DNA from: an uncultured Sphingomonadaceae bacterium
GTDB taxonomy: Bacteria; Pseudomonadota; Alphaproteobacteria; Sphingomonadales; Sphingomonadaceae
Length of the DNA: 64,000 bases
Assembly: GCA_947501325.1 (NCBI GenBank)
Contig: CANMVC010000001.1
Location: forward strand, 992,001 to 1,056,000
Direction of reading: 5' to 3'
Shown: in pieces, positions 16,896 to 26,433 of the stretch
Layout: each line of letters opens with the position of its first letter
Numbering within the stretch: the stretch's first letter is position 1
Notes under the pieces: model-generated
The model's input: the letters and a program-made list of their open reading frames with translations, nothing else
Told to the model about the DNA's origin: nothing
The model's database searches: none
Translations under genes and position numbers: made by a program

Positions 16896-18383
16896 TCATT
16901 CTGCTGGCGCAAAATCCGGACGCGGGTTCATATCTATTGTCTCGCCTGTCCGCTTCAGCAGGTAAAATACCAAAATCACGGCCGCCAGGCTGATTGTCAC
17001 AGGCAAACTGGCAAAGCTCATCACCGCTTCCTGATAACGCCCAATATAGGCTATGATGACACCGGCGAGTGATGCACAATTTGCTGTTAGAAGCCGTCCT
17101 TTGGTGACGGCCCGGCCATGGCGGCTGCCATAGGCCATCATCATCGCGAGCGACAGCCAGAACAGGGTGACCAGTCCCAGGGCTGGAACCACATCCAGTA
17201 GCGCCACAAACAGGGTCAGTGCCAAGGCAGTGGGTGTACCCCAGATAATAGCTGACCACGCTCCTTCCAGCCTCGGGGCGGGATTCCCCTTAGCCCGTCG
17301 TTTGGTGAAATAGATTTTCAGACCGGAAGCCACAATGACGCACAGGCCGACGCCGAATAGCATATAGGCGAGCTTCACCGGCAAACCGCCCCAGTTACCG
17401 AAATGCACATTATAGACCGAGCCGATGATTTGTTGACCGATCGTACCATCGGAAATACCGACATTCCCCTGATACTCGCCCGCTGCATCATAGGTATAAT
17501 AGTCGCCGAAGATCAGGCGATCACCATGCTCGCCGACTATTTGGGAATTTTGCCCCAAGGTTCCGGGGTCGTGCATGATAAAAAATGTCGGATCGACATC
17601 GGGGAAAGTCTCTTCAATATGCTCTATCGGCTTGGCAATTTTCGCAATATCGGATGGCGCCTCATTTGCCGCCGGTTCGCTGCCAAATATGGGAGAAAAA
17701 ACCGCCTCCGTATCGCCATCAAATCCGGTTGTCGCAATGACGAAGGCAAGGACACTCGCAACCCCCAATATCGATCCGGTGAGCGCATTGGAAAAATGGA
17801 AAGGCAGGGTCCAGACACTTAACCTGTTGTGCAGATCAACGGTTGTCAGCCGCCCTGCCCCGCGCCGGAATGTAAAGGCATCGCGGAATATCCGGGGGTG
17901 CGCCAGCACGCCGGATATCGACAACGCTATCAGCATGATTCCCAAAGCACCCACGACCGTCAGTCCCAGCGTCTGCGGCAGATGGAGATAATAGTGCAGA
18001 TCGAGCAGAAACTGGGTCCAGGGAAAGGCTTCCTCCGCCACGATTGCCCCATTTTCATCCACAAAAAATGCTTGCGTATCTGTCGTGATCACAGTCCGCG
18101 GCAAGTCCGGCCGGGGGAAGCTTATATAGAGATGGGTTGTCGGCACCTCCTCGCTTTGAAAGACATTATAGGCGGCGCGCTCGGCGGCTTCCGGGCTAAT
18201 GTTTTGCATCTCGGGCGCATAGGGCTGCTCCCAACGCTGGAGCTCGTGATTAAACACTGACAAGGTTCCGGTGACCGCCAATATGTAGATTAACCCGCCA
18301 AAAATAATGGCGATCAGGCTGTGCGCCTCCAGCGAACGCATGACCCGCAATGCTGATTTTTTCGGTTTGCCGCTATCCTGCAT
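16896..18383 (-). CDS. PepSY-associated TM protein, ferric-siderophore reductase-like
   Basis: A 495-residue inner-membrane protein. An N-terminal helix (SLIAIIFGGLIYILAVTGTL) is followed by a PepSY-type periplasmic region (ERAAYNVFQ) and further helices at about 130-165, 195-220, 340-362 and 380-480. His residues in the helices (LLDLHYYLHLP, LHNRLSVWTLPFHFSNALTG) suit heme binding, as expected for the PiuB/FoxB-like reductases. These are thought to reduce iron in imported siderophores. It is the last gene of an operon with the siderophore receptor (18981) and a small membrane protein (18394), ten bases after the latter, and should share the Fur control. Confidence 0.88.
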   Translation of the reverse strand: MQDSGKPKKSALRVMRSLEAHSLIAIIFGGLIYILAVTGTLSVFNHELQRWEQPYAPEMQNISPEAAERAAYNVFQSEEVPTTHLYISFPRPDLPRTVITTDTQAFFVDENGAIVAEEAFPWTQFLLDLHYYLHLPQTLGLTVVGALGIMLIALSISGVLAHPRIFRDAFTFRRGAGRLTTVDLHNRLSVWTLPFHFSNALTGSILGVASVLAFVIATTGFDGDTEAVFSPIFGSEPAANEAPSDIAKIAKPIEHIEETFPDVDPTFFIMHDPGTLGQNSQIVGEHGDRLIFGDYYTYDAAGEYQGNVGISDGTIGQQIIGSVYNVHFGNWGGLPVKLAYMLFGVGLCVIVASGLKIYFTKRRAKGNPAPRLEGAWSAIIWGTPTALALTLFVALLDVVPALGLVTLFWLSLAMMMAYGSRHGRAVTKGRLLTANCASLAGVIIAYIGRYQEAVMSFASLPVTISLAAVILVFYLLKRTGETIDMNPRPDFAPAE

Positions 18384-18393
18384 GATCTACACC

Positions 18394-18978
18394 TTAACTT
18401 GCCAGGGCCAAGCCGACAGCCGGAGCAATTGCCAGACCCCATATTATCAATGATTTTCGCAGCATCGTCGGTTGTGACCCAACATAAACCGCTAAACTGG
18501 CCCAAAGGATCGAGAATAGGAAAGCGATCAGGGTCAGATTAGCGCCGTGCTCCATTCCCAGCCAACGCAGCAGCAGGAACAATCCTGCGGACAGGAAGAC
18601 GGCGGCCAGGCCCGTTATCAGAAACAGCAAGACGCCATTGTAAATATGCCGTAGCCACAGCGCGGGACCCCCTTGCGGAGGTTCGCTCACCCGCTGTGGC
18701 ACCACGCGGCCTTCTCTATTGGTCCGCTTTGGCACTTGCAATGCGGTCATCCCAACCGCCAGTCCGCCGATAATCACGACGACGATGATGCCCAGGGCAA
18801 CCCCTTTGTCGGCACCGCTGGTTTGCGCCCATGCAACAAGGGAAAAAAGCACCAGTAACGACCCGGCCAGCGCCTCCCGTTGCGCCTTCAGACGCTTTTG
18901 CCAAGCCTTGCGCAGCAGAAATATCCCGCCCAAGGCCGCCGCGACGCCGACACATTGCCAAAGCAAGACGTTGCCCAT
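18394..18978 (-). CDS. Hypothetical membrane protein of the siderophore operon
   Basis: The ATG at 18978 lies two bases past the receptor stop, so translational coupling is likely; a TTG six bases earlier overlaps that stop. The 194 residues contain about five hydrophobic segments (for example LLWQCVGVAAALGGIFLLRKAW and IIVVVIIGGLAVGMTALQV) and resemble small proteins found beside PepSY reductases and TonB receptors in sphingomonads. Its role in iron uptake is inferred from position only. Confidence 0.75.
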   Translation of the reverse strand: MGNVLLWQCVGVAAALGGIFLLRKAWQKRLKAQREALAGSLLVLFSLVAWAQTSGADKGVALGIIVVVIIGGLAVGMTALQVPKRTNREGRVVPQRVSEPPQGGPALWLRHIYNGVLLFLITGLAAVFLSAGLFLLLRWLGMEHGANLTLIAFLFSILWASLAVYVGSQPTMLRKSLIIWGLAIAPAVGLALAS

Positions 18979-18980
18979 GG

Positions 18981-21125
18981 TCAAAACTTATATCCGACAC
19001 GCACAACCGCGGTGCGCTCTTCACCGACGAAACAGTCGCCGCGCGCCAGACAGGTGGAAAAATATTTCTCGTTTGTAATATTGCGGACGTTGAAAGTGAC
19101 GTCCCAGCGTTCGGTCTCATAACCCAGCAAAAAGTCGCCCAGTATGTTGCCATCGGTCACCACCCGTATCGGGCCGACGGCACCAGATCCATTGCTTTCA
19201 TTATCCCCGACATAGCGCAACCCAAAGCCGGTTTTGAAACCTTCCAGTGCGCCGGCAACTGGTTGATATTGCACCCAGGCCGATGCTTGTTCTTCGGGGA
19301 TAGAGGCAAAGGGGACACCATCTGCTGTCTCGGTATCCAAGAGGCTGCCGTTCAATTCCAGATACCAGTCGCCCAGCGTCGTCTGCGCCTGCATTTCAAA
19401 ACCTTTGACGGTGCCAACACCTTCCTGTTGGCTGTCCGGTTGATTGATCAGCGACGATGGATTGGGCAGATTGGATTCTTCAATATCGAAATAGGCCAAT
19501 GTAATATAGGTTTGTGTTCCGGGCGGCTGATATTTGATACCCACCTCCCATTGCTTGCCCTCGCGTGGTTTCAGCGGATTATTGGTAAAACCATCGGTGC
19601 CGATCACCGGCTCAAAAGACTCAGCGAAACTGACATAAGGCGAAATGCCATTTTCAAAGGCGTAAAGCGCGCCGACGCTGAACGAAACCGCATCATCCTT
19701 TTGGACATTGCCAAGGCTTTCCGTTTTGCTGTCGTCATAACGCAATCCGAAATTCAGTTTGAGATCACCGATCGACATTTGATTGTTGAGATAGAGACCG
19801 TAATCATCGGTGATCGTGTCCCCCACATCGGAGAAATTGGCATCGTCAAACAGCGCGGGTGGTACGTTGCCATATATGGGGTTGAAGATATTTATCGTTC
19901 CGAAAGCGCGCGTTGCGGGATCGCTCAGAAAAATCACTTCGTTGCCGGTTTTCACATATTGATAGGCAATACCGCCGAACAGCTCATGTTCAATCGGTCC
20001 TGTATCAAATGTCCAGCGGGCGCGCAGATCAAACGCGGCCTGTTTGGAAAAGGCGTTGCTACGATAAAATGTCCGTCCGCCATCGCCATTGGCATCGACA
20101 CGCGGAGGGCCTACTGCGCCGAGAAAATCAATATAGGATTGCCGATAGTCGACATCCGCATCTTTATATCGGAAAATGCCGTCAATCGAGAAATTGTCGG
20201 CAAAGGCGTGGCTGGCTAGCAAGCTCACCAAAGTAGAATTTGTATTATAGCGGTTAAAATCCGGATCGCCGAGATAGGTATCAAGCTCAACCCGCTCACC
20301 TGAAGCATTCACACAGACTGCCGCCGGTGTGATTGCAACATCCCCGCTGACACAGCCGGTTCCGGTCAAGGGCAGAAATTGCTGGGCTGTATCGCTGTCA
20401 CGGTCGACATATTCGAGCATCGCCGTCAGCCGGGTCTGGCCGTCGTCATAGGTTATCGACGGCATGACGATGACGGCATCGTCATTGACTAAATTAACCT
20501 GTGTATCTGAATCTCGGTAAAGGCCGACAAACCGCACAAACAGATTATCAGCAAGTTCAGCGTTCAGATCTGCGGCGGCCTGATAGCGATCAAAGGTGCC
20601 GACATCAAAGACGACTTCGCTCTGCTTGTCCGGGCCAGCCAGTTTCGACACCGCGTTGACGATGCCGCCTGGCGTGCCCTTGCCATAGAGCACCGATGCC
20701 GGGCCTTTCAAAACCTCGACTTGTTCCAGCACATATACATCGGATCGCGTATTGTTGTAAAAACCAAACAGGACTTGCTGGCCATCGCGATATTCCGCTG
20801 CGTCAAAGCCGCGCACCTGGGGAAAGTCGCCGCGTGTCGCAAAGCCAAATGTATCGCCGACAACGCCCGGGATATAGTTCAGCACGTCGTCGAGAGTGAG
20901 CGCACCCTTGTCGCGAAATTGCTCTTCTGTTTCAATAGTAACCGACCGCGCGGTCTCTACAATCGGGGTTGCTGATTTCAGCGCACCGAAATCAGAGAGT
21001 TGACCGGTAACGATGATAATATCGTCTTCATCCTGCGCATTTCTGTCATTGTCATTGCCATCCTGCGCCAAGGCAGCCGACGGCAGTGCCAAAGCTGTCG
21101 TCACCAAAAGAAGCGTCTTTATCAT
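18981..21125 (-). CDS. TonB-dependent siderophore receptor
   Basis: The start at 21125 is chosen because GAGGG precedes it and a clean signal peptide follows (IKTLLLVTTALALPSAALAQ); a longer start adds 12 residues. The mature N-terminus has a TonB box (DDIIIVTGQL). The plug (about residues 50-190) shows LDDVLNYIPGVVGDTF, PQVRGFDA and VEVLKGPASVLYGKGTPGG, typical of FhuA-like receptors. A barrel follows and ends in VVRVGYKF. It takes up a ferric siderophore across the outer membrane with TonB energy. A Fur-box-like sequence lies 60-80 bases upstream. The siderophore is unknown. Confidence 0.95.
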   Translation of the reverse strand: MIKTLLLVTTALALPSAALAQDGNDNDRNAQDEDDIIIVTGQLSDFGALKSATPIVETARSVTIETEEQFRDKGALTLDDVLNYIPGVVGDTFGFATRGDFPQVRGFDAAEYRDGQQVLFGFYNNTRSDVYVLEQVEVLKGPASVLYGKGTPGGIVNAVSKLAGPDKQSEVVFDVGTFDRYQAAADLNAELADNLFVRFVGLYRDSDTQVNLVNDDAVIVMPSITYDDGQTRLTAMLEYVDRDSDTAQQFLPLTGTGCVSGDVAITPAAVCVNASGERVELDTYLGDPDFNRYNTNSTLVSLLASHAFADNFSIDGIFRYKDADVDYRQSYIDFLGAVGPPRVDANGDGGRTFYRSNAFSKQAAFDLRARWTFDTGPIEHELFGGIAYQYVKTGNEVIFLSDPATRAFGTINIFNPIYGNVPPALFDDANFSDVGDTITDDYGLYLNNQMSIGDLKLNFGLRYDDSKTESLGNVQKDDAVSFSVGALYAFENGISPYVSFAESFEPVIGTDGFTNNPLKPREGKQWEVGIKYQPPGTQTYITLAYFDIEESNLPNPSSLINQPDSQQEGVGTVKGFEMQAQTTLGDWYLELNGSLLDTETADGVPFASIPEEQASAWVQYQPVAGALEGFKTGFGLRYVGDNESNGSGAVGPIRVVTDGNILGDFLLGYETERWDVTFNVRNITNEKYFSTCLARGDCFVGEERTAVVRVGYKF

Positions 21126-21184
21126 TTTTGGGCCCTCATTTTCCGATATGACGAGCTCCATAAATATCTATATTGCTAATGTAA

Positions 21185-21204
21185 ATAAGAATCATTATCA
21201 TTAT
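21185..21204 (-). promoter_or_regulatory. Fur box upstream of siderophore operon
   Basis: On the minus strand the sequence ATAATGATAATGATTCTTAT closely follows the Fur consensus GATAATGATAATCATTATC. It lies about 60-80 bases before the receptor start, where repression by iron-loaded Fur is expected. The opposite strand leads to the NRDE gene at 21356, which could share the site. Confidence 0.75.
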
Positions 21205-21355
21205 GACAGCAATGCAATGGACTTCTATATCGCTCATCTACCACTCTGTTTTTTTGCGAGAGGCTATGCTTTCAATTTCAGGGGCTTCCGGTTCGACATT
21301 TTAAATGATCCGAATATTGCTCGCCAAACGAGTTGTGTTCGGCAATAGAGATTCC

Positions 21356-22123
21356 ATGTGTATCGTCGCTTTTGCCTGGCAAGCCCATCCACGCTGGAAG
21401 CTGATTGCCATCGGTAACCGCGACGAAATGCACGCCCGGCCGGCGGACCCGTTGCACCGTTGGAACCAGCCAGCCCATTTGCTTGCAGGGCGCGACACGC
21501 AGGCAGGCGGGACATGGCTCGGTGTTTCGGAACAGGGTCGCCTTGCGGTTGTCACCAATCTCAGCGGATATGGCACGCCCGACAGCGGGAAGAATTCTCG
21601 CGGCGATCTTTTGAAGGATTTTCTATCCGGGCAAGGCGCTTATTCGGATTTCTCCCCGCCGGATTTTCCGGATTTCAATCCGTTCAACCTCATCACCGTG
21701 GCCGGCGACAAGGCGCTGGTGCATTCCAACCGCCCCGACCCGGTTAGCAACGCGTTGGTCCCGGGCATATATGGTCTCTCCAACGGACCGCTCGACAAGC
21801 CCTGGCCAAAATCCGGCCATCTCAAAATCTCTTTGGAAAAATGGATGGACGAAGGCGCAGAATCGCCGGAGCTTTTGCTCGAACCGCTAATGGATCAGAC
21901 AAGTCATCGTCCGCAGGCCGAAGGTGAACCGGACACTGAGGCCGAACCGGCTTTCGAACCGCAACATTCACCGATATTCATCCGTAATCCCGTTTACGGA
22001 ACCCGCTGCAGCACTGTCGTTGCGATTGATCACAACGGCGCGGGATCAATAATCGAGCGGCGTTTTGACGCGTCCGGGAAAGTCACCGGACAAACTGCCT
22101 TTCCCTTTTCCTGGCCGGTCTAA
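21356..22123 (+). CDS. NRDE family protein (TANGO2-like)
   Basis: The ATG at 21356 gives the invariant N-terminus MCIVAF with Cys at position 2 and the IGNRDE motif at about residues 20-25. Both are hallmarks of the NRDE/TANGO2 family; a longer frame start would bury Cys2. Family members adopt an Ntn-hydrolase-like fold, and the human homologue affects lipid and heme handling. The bacterial role is not settled. The stop overlaps the convergent dioxygenase stop by four bases. It faces the iron-controlled receptor operon, and a heme-related link is speculative. Confidence 0.88.
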   Translation: MCIVAFAWQAHPRWKLIAIGNRDEMHARPADPLHRWNQPAHLLAGRDTQAGGTWLGVSEQGRLAVVTNLSGYGTPDSGKNSRGDLLKDFLSGQGAYSDFSPPDFPDFNPFNLITVAGDKALVHSNRPDPVSNALVPGIYGLSNGPLDKPWPKSGHLKISLEKWMDEGAESPELLLEPLMDQTSHRPQAEGEPDTEAEPAFEPQHSPIFIRNPVYGTRCSTVVAIDHNGAGSIIERRFDASGKVTGQTAFPFSWPV

Positions 22124-23289
22124 AGCATATGGGCGGCTGCCTCGTCGCGATGCTTTTTGAGATATTTCATAAACGGGGTGCCGCCGGTTCCGACGTCGGT
22201 GGCATTGCCAGCACCGCCTTTTGACTGCTTGTTAATATAGCTTGCAGCATATTCGAGATGTCGTGTCCGGAACCGCGTCAGATTTTCCACGCACTCATTA
22301 TAGAGCGTCGTCAAATTGGGCGACCCAGCGGCCTGTATGAATGGTCGCAGCACGCTATTGGCGCGAATATCATCGATAAACTGGCGATGTTCCGGTGGGC
22401 GATAGATATGCAGCTCATCAAGATAGGTGCGCAGCGGGTCACCAGCATGATCAACGCCCAAAAAGGCATCCATCGAAGGCACAATGGACGATTGCGACCC
22501 CGTTTGCCCGCGAAACACTTGTGGCTCGTCGGCGGTTTCTGCGACGCCTTCATAGATCAGGCCACCAGCCAGCGCCGGATTGTCTTTCCACCCGTGAATC
22601 CACGGCCTGACACGATGAAAATAAATATAGGGATCGCAGCGTTCCGGCATGCGACCAAAAATAGCGTTCATATCGTCCCAAACCGCCGACATTGCCGCCA
22701 AGCCTGACTCTATCGCAGCGATATCTTCATCCCGGCACGCCTGCACCAGCCCCGGAATAGACGCCAGCATGTCCCCGGCGCGGGCTTCAATCGCGACGTG
22801 GATCAGCACGAACCATGCTTCATCCTGCCCGCCCAGAAAAGGCTGGAGCATATGGGTGTTGGACAAGTCTATCGGGCCATCCGGATCTATCCGGGCCCAA
22901 TTGTCGAGCACATAGCTGGAATAGGTCAGCAAGGGCGGCTGCCCGATAGACTGCCCCAATTGCCAGATCGGAACGGCAAGACATTGCGGCAAATGCTTCG
23001 GCGGTTCCGGCTCACCCCAGATATAGGCCTGCACGAGAAACGAATAATGCACCATCGCAACCCGCCGCTGCGCAAGACTGGCGGACGCGCAAAAATCGCT
23101 GAGATCCAGTCGCGGCAGGCGCTCGATATGCAGACGCAATGCGCCAGACGGAATTGTCTTCGGCAGCGTCATCGCCGCGTCGCGGACAGTTGCCAATTCC
23201 GGGGGCAGTTCGACTTTTTCGGGATCGAAGGACGATAAGAAACCGCGCTCTGCGGATATATCATAAGCGCTGAGATGGAAGGCTGTCAC
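22120..23289 (-). CDS. Indoleamine 2,3-dioxygenase family protein
   Basis: A 389-residue heme dioxygenase of the IDO family, all-helical. It carries the proximal heme ligand His344 in TRFRTRHLEYAASYI and the mobile-loop signature GTGGTPFMKYLKK near the C-terminus. It should open the indole ring of L-Trp (or a related indole) to N-formylkynurenine. Downstream kynurenine-pathway genes are not in the window. An Lrp-type regulator diverges from it 99 bases away and is the likely controller. Confidence 0.92.
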   Translation of the reverse strand: MTAFHLSAYDISAERGFLSSFDPEKVELPPELATVRDAAMTLPKTIPSGALRLHIERLPRLDLSDFCASASLAQRRVAMVHYSFLVQAYIWGEPEPPKHLPQCLAVPIWQLGQSIGQPPLLTYSSYVLDNWARIDPDGPIDLSNTHMLQPFLGGQDEAWFVLIHVAIEARAGDMLASIPGLVQACRDEDIAAIESGLAAMSAVWDDMNAIFGRMPERCDPYIYFHRVRPWIHGWKDNPALAGGLIYEGVAETADEPQVFRGQTGSQSSIVPSMDAFLGVDHAGDPLRTYLDELHIYRPPEHRQFIDDIRANSVLRPFIQAAGSPNLTTLYNECVENLTRFRTRHLEYAASYINKQSKGGAGNATDVGTGGTPFMKYLKKHRDEAAAHML

Positions 23290-23388
23290 ATCATGGTCCT
23301 TGCGAATATTACTGATGCCGCAATATTACCGCAAAAAGGACGCAAGGTGCTTGCTTATTAACGGCTATCGGGACATCATACGCAACTT

Positions 23389-23841
23389 ATGATCGAGATT
23401 GATGATATCAGCCGCAATATATTGCACGCGCTTGAACAAGACGGTCGACTCAGCAATATCGATCTTGCGGCCAAGGTCGGGCTATCACCATCGGCCTGTC
23501 TGCGGCGCGTGCAGGATATGGAAAGCAAAGGCCTGATCAAAGGTTATCGCGCCGTCCTCGATCCCGTGGTGCGCGGGGCTGCGATCACGATTTTCGTTAT
23601 GGTCGGGCTATCCGAACATCTGAAGAAAGATGCGCTGGCTTTTGAACAGGCGGTTGCGCGCGCGCCAGAGGTTCGCGAATGCCACAATATTACCGGGTCG
23701 GTGGAATATCTGCTGCGGGTAGAAGTGGCGGATCTGACCGCTTACAAAGCTTTTCATGCCGATGTCCTCGGGACATTGTCGCAGGTCGGCAGCATTACAT
23801 CCCATATTTGTCTGGGTTCACCGACGGACAAACGCGCCTGA
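23389..23841 (+). CDS. Lrp/AsnC family transcriptional regulator
   Basis: A 150-residue regulator. The HTH at residues about 5-58 reads ISRNILHALEQDGRLSNIDLAAKVGLSPSACLRRVQDME, followed by an AsnC-type ligand-binding domain (RAPEVRECHNITGSVEYLLRVEVADL). Such proteins usually sense an amino acid. Position opposite the indoleamine dioxygenase suggests control of tryptophan catabolism, with tryptophan or kynurenine as the possible ligand. Confidence 0.92.
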   Translation: MIEIDDISRNILHALEQDGRLSNIDLAAKVGLSPSACLRRVQDMESKGLIKGYRAVLDPVVRGAAITIFVMVGLSEHLKKDALAFEQAVARAPEVRECHNITGSVEYLLRVEVADLTAYKAFHADVLGTLSQVGSITSHICLGSPTDKRA

Positions 23842-23904
23842 GGCTCGCCATACTGGCCGGTTACTGCTTACCTACGACAATGCCCCTTGGCACCAGGCCC
23901 CACT

Positions 23905-24195
23905 TCACGCTTTCTGATATTGTTCGCGGCTGTCCTGCAAATGGGTGACCCGTAATCCCGGCATACCGGCACGCTGGATGGCTTGCTGCCAGGAGATAAA
24001 TTCCTCCAGCGACAGATTATACCGGTCACAGGCTTCGTCGGTTGTCAGCATGCCGCCATTGACCGCCGCGACGACTTCCGCTTTGCGGCGAACAACCCAT
24101 CGCGTTGTCGACCGGTTCGGCAAATCATCTTTCGTCATGGCTTCCCCTAAAGGGCCGATGACAATAGCCGGTCTTGGACGTAGATTCTCGATCAT
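23905..24195 (-). CDS. sciP: CtrA inhibitor SciP (DUF1153)
   Basis: A 96-residue protein; the start at 24195 follows AAGAGG at good spacing, five codons inside the longest frame. The sequence VIGPLGEAMTKDDLP, TRWVVRRKAEVVAAVNGG and EEFISWQQAI matches the DUF1153/SciP family throughout. In Caulobacter SciP binds CtrA and blocks its recruitment of RNA polymerase, helping separate cell-cycle stages. The gene stands alone between the Lrp regulator and a serine hydrolase. Function in this organism is inferred from the family. Confidence 0.92.
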   Translation of the reverse strand: MIENLRPRPAIVIGPLGEAMTKDDLPNRSTTRWVVRRKAEVVAAVNGGMLTTDEACDRYNLSLEEFISWQQAIQRAGMPGLRVTHLQDSREQYQKA

Positions 24196-24328
24196 ATTTA
24201 CCTCTTGCATGCCTATAGGCAGTTCTCAGCGTTTGCCCCGCAGTGAGAAAAATAGCGTCAGGGAGATAAAGCAAGATCGAACGGATAAGGTTAACGGATC
24301 GGCGCTTTGCAGAAAGATCAATCAGCGC

Positions 24329-25513
24329 CTATTCGCGTAATATGGCATAAGTGGCGTCGACGAGTGACTGGCCGCGATCATTCAGCAAAAGACCCATGCC
24401 CATTTGGTTCATGGTGTAGCTAAAGGCCAAACCATATTCGGGATCCGCAAAGCCGATCGAACCGCCCGCCCCGACATGACCAAAGGCTGATTCCCCGATA
24501 ATGGCAGACGTCTGGTCGCCACCGGGATAGGCGCGATTGTCCATGGATTTCATGAAACCCGAAGCAAAGCGGGTCGGAGCAAGCAAGGTCGCATCCACCT
24601 GTGTAGCGGTCGAAACCTGCGCCATATGTGCCAGGCGCTCGGGCGATACCAGTGTGACACCATTATGCGATCCGCCCAGCGCCAGAGGTTCGTACATGGC
24701 CACCTGCCCGCGGGCATTGGACAGACCACCTGCCCCGCCAATTTCAGCTTTATGGGCCTTCGGATCATTATGGTTCCAGCCACCGCTGTTGAGAAAAGAA
24801 AGCGCCTGAATCGATTGCGGGTCGGTGAATAGCTTCTTGGTAAACGCGCTCATCTCCACGCTTGGGTCCGGTGTCGCCAGAATAATAGGAGCGATGGGGT
24901 GAATGACATCATCGGGCAGTCCGATCCAGAAATCCGCGTCCAAAGGTCCGGCGACCTCGTCCTGAAAAAATTGGCCTAAGGACTTACCCGATACGCGCCG
25001 CACCAGCTCGCCCACAGTCCAGCCGAAACTGACCATATGATAGCCATTGCGCGTGCCCGGTTCCCAGAAAGCCTCTTCGTCCGCAAGCCGCTCAACCATA
25101 TAGTCCCAGTCTAGATAACCACCCGGCTTGACCGGTTCCCGCAGCGCCGGAACCGCGCTTTCATGATTGAGCATCATTTGCACCGTGGTCGATTCTTTGC
25201 CATTTTTGGCAAATTCGGGCCAATAATCGGAAACCAGTGCATGCAGTTTCAACAAGCCGCGATCAATCAATATATGGGCGCACAATGCGGTCGCCGCCTT
25301 GGTGCAGGAGAAAATGATCGAGATTGTATCGCGGTCCCACGGCGTGCCTGCCGCTGGATCGGCCATCCCGCCCCATAGATCAACAACCGTCTCGCCATTG
25401 ACGCTGACACATACCGATGCACCGACTTCACCCCGTTCGGCAAAGTTACGGGCGAACTCTTCCTTTATACGCTCGAATTTTGCAGTGGTCGTGCCGCCGA
25501 TATTTGCTGCCAT
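24329..25513 (-). CDS. Serine hydrolase, beta-lactamase/family VIII esterase type
   Basis: A 394-residue cytoplasmic protein with no signal peptide. The S-x-x-K nucleophile motif is SCTK at 69-72. A Tyr-containing second motif (NGYHMVSFGWTVGEL) and the late HVGAGGS stretch replacing the KTG box are also present. This is the pattern of class C-like esterases (EstB group) rather than true beta-lactamases. Likely substrates are esters; none can be named. The neighbours give no clue. Confidence 0.9.
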   Translation of the reverse strand: MAANIGGTTTAKFERIKEEFARNFAERGEVGASVCVSVNGETVVDLWGGMADPAAGTPWDRDTISIIFSCTKAATALCAHILIDRGLLKLHALVSDYWPEFAKNGKESTTVQMMLNHESAVPALREPVKPGGYLDWDYMVERLADEEAFWEPGTRNGYHMVSFGWTVGELVRRVSGKSLGQFFQDEVAGPLDADFWIGLPDDVIHPIAPIILATPDPSVEMSAFTKKLFTDPQSIQALSFLNSGGWNHNDPKAHKAEIGGAGGLSNARGQVAMYEPLALGGSHNGVTLVSPERLAHMAQVSTATQVDATLLAPTRFASGFMKSMDNRAYPGGDQTSAIIGESAFGHVGAGGSIGFADPEYGLAFSYTMNQMGMGLLLNDRGQSLVDATYAILRE

Positions 25514-25626
25514 GTTGATGATGCCCTTAGTTGTCCTGATTGACAGAGGGCTTGGATCATCTCGTCAGCTTTTACAACAGCACTATCCTGTGTTCAGCGC
25601 AAAAGCCCTTCTGGGAGGAGCATCAT

Positions 25627-25896
25627 TCAGACCACATCATTCTCTATGGCTCCGTGTTGATCATAGCCATCCACCTGCAACAATCCCTCCATCACGGCGC
25701 AAGCCACCATATGGGTGCGGTTTTTCGCCCTGAGTTTCAGGCGCACATTTTCGACGTGTCGATCCACGGTGCGCGGCGCGATATCGATATGTTGTGCCAC
25801 TTCTTTGGTTGATAGCCCCTGGGCGATAAGCTCCAGTATCTCATGCTCTCTCAGCGTGAGCACGGGACCATTGGTCAAACTCTTTTGCTGTAACAT
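25627..25896 (-). CDS. Small LuxR/GerE-type HTH regulator (paralogue 1)
   Basis: An 89-residue protein consisting of little more than a GerE HTH: LTLREHEILELIAQGLSTKEVAQHIDIAPRTVDRHV, then RLKLRAKNRTHMVACAV. No receiver or ligand domain is present. The ATG at 25896 directly follows a GTG, with GAAGG rather far upstream. By hand alignment about 46 of 63 positions are identical to the protein at 30827, which lies on the other strand about 5 kb away. It points away from the CRP/OMP operon. Its targets are unknown. Confidence 0.85.
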   Translation of the reverse strand: MLQQKSLTNGPVLTLREHEILELIAQGLSTKEVAQHIDIAPRTVDRHVENVRLKLRAKNRTHMVACAVMEGLLQVDGYDQHGAIENDVV

Positions 25897-26433
25897 CACG
25901 AGGGTCGCCTTCTAAAATATCGGACAGATTACAAAAACCTGCCGACCTATCAAATGCCCCCATTTGTTCCGGTCGCGTAGCGGCCAACGATACAGTCACT
26001 GCGTGCTTACATGTGTCGTCACACAGCGCGGTTTCGAAAAACCGACCAATTTGATTGTTGGTGGTTCCCTCCCCAACAGATCGTCGCATATTTCCCACCG
26101 CTGTAACATTGCTGTCCTGCGATGGTTAATCTTTTACTCTTATAGCACAGAATCAAGATAGGATAAAATCGTCCATCTCAACTCCTTGAATTTACGGTAG
26201 TTTACATGATCGCAGGATTCCATAGGTAAAATTACCTAGTAAAAATTCGCAGGCAGAATCGCTTGGCATTCACGGCAGGCGATTCACTGGATGGACGATT
26301 TCCGGGCAGTTGGCCTAGATAATGCTCACAAAACAAGAACAGGTCGCATCTGAGGCCGCGTGGATATTTTGGGAATATTGACGCGGATTGAACAAAAAAG
26401 GGTCGTGCTGAGGTCTTAGAGGAGACAGCACGG
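25897..26433. promoter_or_regulatory. Long regulatory gap with a TAGGTAA palindrome
   Basis: These 537 bases between two divergent regulators contain one strong sign: TAGGTAAAATTACCTA at 26223-26238, an inverted repeat of TAGGTAA around AA. The rest is AT-rich, with no convincing FNR box (TTGAT-N4-ATCAA). A minus-strand frame at 25841-26098 overlaps the GerE gene and has no ribosome site, so I treat it as chance. Confidence 0.5.

Noticed and set aside
25841-26098. Minus-strand frame of 85 codons overlapping the GerE gene start
   Set aside because: It overlaps a clear HTH gene in another frame, has no ribosome site, and its composition matches no known pattern.
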